From: 54-19 sp038210655
Lineage (GTDB): Bacteria > Chloroflexota > Chloroflexia > Chloroheliales > Chloroheliaceae
Assembly (NCBI GenBank): GCA_038210655.1
Contig: JBBQWM010000013.1
Span: 75,635 to 139,634 of the forward strand
Direction: 5' to 3'
Length of the DNA stretch: 64,000 bases
In this document: positions 60,642-64,000 of the stretch, in pieces
How the letters are laid out: the number at the start of each line of letters is the position of its first letter
Numbering within the stretch: the first letter of the stretch is position 1
The notes under the pieces: model-generated
The model's database searches: none
Seen by the model: only the letters and a program-made list of their open reading frames with translations
Told to the model about the DNA's origin: nothing
Position numbers and translations under genes: made by a program

Positions 60642-61712
60642 TTGGAAAGCCAAAGACATCAAAGTGAAAGTTTGAAAGGCCAGACGACAGTCGGGAGTGG
60701 CGAAATTTTGATGGAGATCGAGAACCTCCAGATGCACTTTCCGATCACCGAAGGCATTATCTTTCAGCGTAAAGTAGGTGCGGTTAAAGCGGTTGATGGA
60801 ATCAACTTTAGCATCCGTAAGGGTGAGACATTGGGTCTGGTAGGGGAGTCGGGTTGCGGTAAATCCACCACCGGCCGGGCCATTTTGCAACTCTATCGTC
60901 CAACCGCCGGTTCGGTACGTTTTCGAGGTCAGGAATTGACCCAACTCAAAGGCGAGAGCATGCGCCGCATGCGTCGCCAGTTGCAGATTATCTTCCAGGA
61001 CCCTTACGCCAGCCTTAACCCGCGTATGACGGTTGGTAACATTATTGGGGAGCCGTTGGAAGTTCACAATTTGGCAAAGGGCAAGGCAAGACAAGACCGG
61101 GTGCGCGAGCTTTTGCGAGTAGTCGGTCTGAACCCGAACTATGTCAACCGCTATCCACACGAATTTTCGGGTGGGCAGCGCCAACGGATCGGGATTGCCC
61201 GCGCTTTGGCAGTCGAGCCGGATTTCATTGTCTGCGACGAACCTATCTCGGCGCTTGACGTGTCGATCCAGGCTCAGGTGGTCAATTTGCTGGAAGACCT
61301 TCAGAAAGAGTTTGGCTTGACCTATCTCTTTATCGCCCACGATTTGAGCGTGGTTCGCCATATTTCCGACCGGATCGCAGTAATGTACCTGGGCAAAGTA
61401 GTCGAGTTGGCTGACCGTAATACCCTTTACGAAAGCCCGATGCACCCCTATACCAAAGCGCTGCTTTCGGCTATTCCGATCCCCGACCCGGTTTTGGAAG
61501 AAAAACGCAAGCGGATCATTTTGGAAGGCGATGTACCTTCGCCGATCAATCCACCTTCGGGCTGCCACTTTCGTACTCGTTGCCCGTTAGCTCAGGAAAT
61601 TTGTAAGGAAGAACCGCCCTTTATCCAGCATCAGCCCGACCATTGGGTCGCCTGTCATTTTGCTGAAAAGGCCCTTGCGACCTTACCGCAGCCCGAAGAA
61701 ACTATTGCATAA
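60642..61712 (+). CDS. Peptide ABC transporter ATPase, DppF/OppF family
   Basis: 356 residues from the TTG at 60642, chosen because GAGGAG (60628-60633) is 8 bases before it but only 2 before the GTG at 60636. Walker A GESGCGKST, Q-loop IFQDPYASLNPRMTVGNII, signature FSGGQRQRIGIARAL, Walker B FIVCDEPISALDVSIQAQVV and H-loop IAHDLSVVRHI. The oligo-HPY tail carries cysteines (SGCHFRTRCPLAQEIC). Fourth gene of the transporter operon; a perfect palindrome follows. Confidence 0.94.
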   Translation: MESQRHQSESLKGQTTVGSGEILMEIENLQMHFPITEGIIFQRKVGAVKAVDGINFSIRKGETLGLVGESGCGKSTTGRAILQLYRPTAGSVRFRGQELTQLKGESMRRMRRQLQIIFQDPYASLNPRMTVGNIIGEPLEVHNLAKGKARQDRVRELLRVVGLNPNYVNRYPHEFSGGQRQRIGIARALAVEPDFIVCDEPISALDVSIQAQVVNLLEDLQKEFGLTYLFIAHDLSVVRHISDRIAVMYLGKVVELADRNTLYESPMHPYTKALLSAIPIPDPVLEEKRKRIILEGDVPSPINPPSGCHFRTRCPLAQEICKEEPPFIQHQPDHWVACHFAEKALATLPQPEETIA

Positions 61713-61743
61713 AAAAAGAGTAACTACTCAGCTTATCTACTTT

Positions 61744-61805
61744 GGGCGACCACAAGGGTCGCCCCTACCACGAATTTTGGGTAGGGGCGACCCTTGTGGT
61801 CGCCC
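61744..61805. repeat. GTAGGGGCGA palindromic repeat after the transporter operon
   Basis: A perfect 25-bp inverted repeat: 61744-61768 (GGGCGACCACAAGGGTCGCC and on) with 61781-61805, 12-nt loop. When translated it gives the familiar spurious peptide GRPQGSPLP and GRGDPCGRPV. Confidence 0.92.
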
Positions 61806-61821
61806 GGTCTGTGTAGTTACA

Positions 61822-61910
61822 AAAAAGATACGATTTACGATTGATTTGGTTTTAGCAAATGCTGCGACAGCAGGGCAAAGTACTTTGCCAATCGTAAATC
61901 GTATCTTTTT
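61822..61910. terminator. Long inverted repeat, likely bidirectional terminator
   Basis: A perfect 22-bp stem (61822-61843 with 61889-61910; core GATACGATTTACGATTG) with A and T tracts at its ends and a 45-nt loop holding a small GCTG/CAGC hairpin. It ends at the stop codon of the minus-strand GTPase gene and follows the transporter operon. Confidence 0.7.
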
Positions 61911-62451
61911 AGTTTACAGCCGCTTCGCTCATCTCATAGATAATATCCAGTAGAGTTAACAAAACTTCTTTGACGCTCTCGCGGTCGGTAGCGACACAGG
62001 GCAGCACTGGAATATAGTCGGGCAGTCCCAACCGCCACCGAATATATTCGGTTGGCAGGCAGGTTGGGTCGTCCTGCTTATTTGCTACTACTACGAACGG
62101 CACGTCAATCATATTGGTAAAGAACCGAATGACGTTAGCTGCCTCACGCAAATGAGCCGGACGGGTGCTATCTACCATCACGACATAGCCGATACAACCC
62201 ATTGCCAGGATTTCCCACATAAAATCAAAACGTTCTTGACCGGGTGTACCGTAGAGGTGCAGCGCAAAATCTGGGTTAATTGTAATCTTACCGAAATCCA
62301 ACGCGACTGTCGTATGGTCTTTTAGTTGGATTTCTTCGGGGTGATCGACCCCCGCCTCGGTACTAACCACCTCAATTTCGCTGATACTTTGAATGAACTG
62401 AGTTTTGCCCGCCGCATACGCACCGGTCACGACTATCTTCAGGCTCTCCAT
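61909..62451 (-). CDS. Small Ras-like GTPase (MglA/Rup-type)
   Basis: 180 residues from the ATG at 62451; an in-frame TTG at 62463 is another option. G motifs: GAYAAGKT (G1), DHTTVALDFGKI (G2 region), YGTPGQERF (G3) and VVANKQDD (G4). The YGTPGQ form resembles bacterial Ras-like proteins of the MglA and Rup groups. Such switches work with Roadblock proteins as GTPase activators or exchange partners in polarity and signalling. It is third in a minus-strand set after a Roadblock gene and a PATAN (DUF4388) gene, 24 bases from the latter. Confidence 0.93.
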   Translation of the reverse strand: MESLKIVVTGAYAAGKTQFIQSISEIEVVSTEAGVDHPEEIQLKDHTTVALDFGKITINPDFALHLYGTPGQERFDFMWEILAMGCIGYVVMVDSTRPAHLREAANVIRFFTNMIDVPFVVVANKQDDPTCLPTEYIRWRLGLPDYIPVLPCVATDRESVKEVLLTLLDIIYEMSEAAVN

Positions 62452-62475
62452 AAACTTTACCAACTTCTATTCAGA

Positions 62476-63504
62476 TTACAAACCACGAATTTTTGCCATA
62501 ATGCCCGAAAGTACCCCACGTTGTACCTTTGGCGATGGGGCAGATGTCGGAACCTGCTCCTTCGCATTGGAGTCTGCGCGTGTCACAGCCGACTCACTTT
62601 TAGACCGAAAAGCCTGGGCGGCTTCTGTAACTCGATTGTTGGGAGCGCGAAAATCCTGAGAAACTGCTGATGGATAAGACCGAGGGGCCGGGGGCAGCGT
62701 TGGCCGGTTGGATGCTCCAGCAGTTGAGCGGGTAGCCTGGGTCGGGCCGTAATTGGGATTGGGCGTATTCTGGGGCGCTGTATATGAAGACCGCACGGGT
62801 GCTTCTTGCGAAGGCAGCGGCAATCGGCTATAAATCTCGATTTCCTGACGAGGCGGCAAAACTTGCGAATAATGCTGAGCCTCATGCGGTTGAGCTTGTC
62901 GGTAGGCTGCATAATCCTGAACGGGCGGTGGTAATGGAGCAACATCTAGCTCGATTAAGCCCTTTTTTGCTAATTTGCCGACGATCCGCACGACTTCTTC
63001 CGGGTCCTGACGAGTATTAGTCGCAATTTCTTGCAGGCTTAGCAGGCCATTGATTTGGAACAAAATACGCCATTGTTCGAGATCAAGCGTAATTTCAGCC
63101 TGGGCTGGCGGGTTCGGGATCAGGCGTGGTCGGGATGAAAGCAATTCGCCCTGGCGTTGCTTTTGCTCCAATTCATCGTGACGACGGCAGTGTTCCAAAA
63201 TCATATAATCCCATTTTTGCTGGACATTCTCGACATTGGGGAGCGCATTAGTAAGCTCAAACGTAAACTGTCCGTCCGGCCACTCAAGCAGATCGTAGAG
63301 GGCATCCTCCCCTTGCTTATACACGGGATGTCCGTTTTGTTCATTATGATGGACAAAGGCTGAATAAATTCTGGATTTGCCAAAAGCGACTTGGGCCTGC
63401 GAAAAATCGCGGCTGATCGATAAAACCCCGGTTTTGTTCTGGAGGGTTAGCACTTGTACAAGATCGATCAACGGCAAGTCCACCAAATTTCCCTGTAATG
63501 ACAT
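62476..63504 (-). CDS. PATAN domain (DUF4388) protein with proline-rich tail
   Basis: 342 residues. The PATAN domain is at about 1-105 (MSLQGNLVDLPLIDLVQVLT, then NKTGVLSISRDFSQAQVAFG and YDLLEWPDGQFTFE). A winged-helix-like part follows at about 140-190 (WRILFQINGLLSLQEIATNT, VVRIVGKLAKKGLIEL). The last 150 residues are disordered Pro/Ser/Gln/Arg sequence ending with LSGIMAKIRGL. PATAN proteins are adaptors in Roadblock-GTPase signalling and in pilus regulation by response regulators. It lies between the GTPase and Roadblock genes, and so is likely a part of the same switch. Confidence 0.88.
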   Translation of the reverse strand: MSLQGNLVDLPLIDLVQVLTLQNKTGVLSISRDFSQAQVAFGKSRIYSAFVHHNEQNGHPVYKQGEDALYDLLEWPDGQFTFELTNALPNVENVQQKWDYMILEHCRRHDELEQKQRQGELLSSRPRLIPNPPAQAEITLDLEQWRILFQINGLLSLQEIATNTRQDPEEVVRIVGKLAKKGLIELDVAPLPPPVQDYAAYRQAQPHEAQHYSQVLPPRQEIEIYSRLPLPSQEAPVRSSYTAPQNTPNPNYGPTQATRSTAGASNRPTLPPAPRSYPSAVSQDFRAPNNRVTEAAQAFRSKSESAVTRADSNAKEQVPTSAPSPKVQRGVLSGIMAKIRGL

Positions 63505-63738
63505 ACTCTTAACCTATCCCCTTCACACTCGACAGAATTTACGACTTCCACCCAAAATTGGGTCATAATATAGCTTTAAGAATTGTTTCCTGATCTTTAT
63601 AAATAAGGTCTGTAAAATCTTGCTGCTTATAGGTTTGCAATAACCCCTAACCCAAAATGGTAAGGCACTAATTGTCAGGCCGCTTTGGTCGTTCAAATCC
63701 GGGTTCGATCTTCAAATCAAACGATCCATCACCCGTCT
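63505..63738. other. Gap between Roadblock and PATAN genes
   Basis: About 230 bases with no supportable gene. It must contain the 5' region of the PATAN gene; no clear promoter pair or terminator was found. Confidence 0.4.
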
Positions 63739-64000
63739 TTAGCTCATTACGCTGTTGATCTTGGCGGCAGTGTCATTGGCTTCGAGACGGGTCATGCCGA
63801 GGTTGCCGCCTTTGCGTAGATTGACCGCTAACAAGCAGCGGTCGTTGACCGGGATGATAAGAAAGAAGCCGTTGTCGCACTGGATAATTGTCTCGCTAGT
63901 GTTGCCCATACTGAGGTCTTTGGCGACCCGACGGCTAACACCGAGGGTGGTAGCAGCGATAGCGCCGACCCGGTCTACGTTAATCGTGCCGGAAAAGCGG
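63739..64000 (-). CDS. Roadblock/LC7 domain protein, N-terminus beyond the window
   Basis: Translated by hand; 86 residues up to the TAA at 63739-63741. The reading is GTINVDRVGAIAATTLGVSR, then ETIIQCDNGFFLIIPVNDRC and LLAVNLRKGGNLGMTRLEAN, the C-terminal two-thirds of a Roadblock/LC7 (MglB-like) domain. It probably regulates the Ras-like GTPase two genes downstream. The upstream part is outside the window. Confidence 0.88.
   Translation of the reverse strand, partial: RFSGTINVDRVGAIAATTLGVSRRVAKDLSMGNTSETIIQCDNGFFLIIPVNDRCLLAVNLRKGGNLGMTRLEANDTAAKINSVMS

Noticed and set aside
61660..61953. Open frame of 97 codons with GRPQGSPLP and GRGDPCGRPV
   Set aside because: It is translation of the GTAGGGGCGA palindrome and overlaps the end of the transporter ATPase gene; this is a common spurious protein.

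Overview
The window looks like chromosomal DNA of a free-living bacterium, most likely a member of Chloroflexota. The basis is gene content: two very large multi-spanning proteins of the DUF2298/'YYY' type, a DUF309 protein, lysine synthesis by the alpha-aminoadipate route (homocitrate synthase plus a LysX-like ligase), a single-unit Ras-like GTPase beside PATAN (DUF4388) and Roadblock proteins, and abundant heptamer repeats. This assignment is an inference from protein families; no rRNA is present. There is one tRNA (tRNA-Pro, GGG). I see no CRISPR array, prophage or transposase gene.

Layout. 1-4.1 kb (minus): a degenerate GGDEF-EAL protein cut by the window edge, then a coupled set of three genes (DUF697-like, DUF309, HExxH protein). 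4.4-8.7 kb (minus): homocitrate synthase-lysX, then a CPA2 cation/proton antiporter with an RCK domain. 9.0-14.1 kb: tRNA-Pro, a GMC oxidoreductase, a small exported helical protein and a secreted beta-helix protein. 14.5-24.5 kb (minus): two DUF2298 membrane giants with a Uma2 gene between them. 24.7-26.6 kb (plus): an A+T-rich two-gene island encoding a phosphoribosyltransferase-like protein and a NADAR protein. This is the best candidate here for an undescribed system. 26.6-33.1 kb (plus): M1 aminopeptidase, a membrane-anchored SnoaL-like protein behind twin palindromes, and a histidine kinase/LuxR-type regulator pair. 33.5-40.2 kb: SIMPL protein, GAF-GGDEF-degenerate HD-GYP protein, TPR proteins, M24 peptidase and thioesterase. 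40.2-45.4 kb: nested MITE-like elements, a small hypothetical gene, twin Uma2 genes and aconitase. 45.6-50.5 kb: an rrf2-sufC-sufD-sufS cluster bracketed by inverted copies of a REP-like repeat. 50.5-56.8 kb: PadR regulator, GMC oxidoreductase, alpha/beta hydrolase, an unknown protein and CobT. 57.0-61.7 kb (plus): an oligopeptide/dipeptide ABC transporter without its binding protein. 61.9-64 kb (minus): GTPase-PATAN-Roadblock cluster.

How the genes work together. Most are housekeeping or regulatory. The suf genes build Fe-S clusters under an Rrf2 regulator that appears to have an IscR type-1-like operator just upstream of its promoter; aconitase nearby is a large Fe-S client. Two c-di-GMP-type proteins each carry a damaged catalytic domain, which suggests sensing or scaffolding roles. 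The GTPase/PATAN/Roadblock group resembles polarity or signalling switches of the MglA/MglB kind.

The non-coding DNA is unusually rich in structured repeats: three copies of a 30-bp perfect inverted repeat, a 144-bp MITE with a 9-bp target duplication, a second copy of that MITE split by another inverted-repeat element, GTAGGGGCGA palindromes inside and after the peptide transporter operon, and heptamer arrays that also run through reading frames of membrane proteins. All alignments and coordinates of repeats were made by eye.
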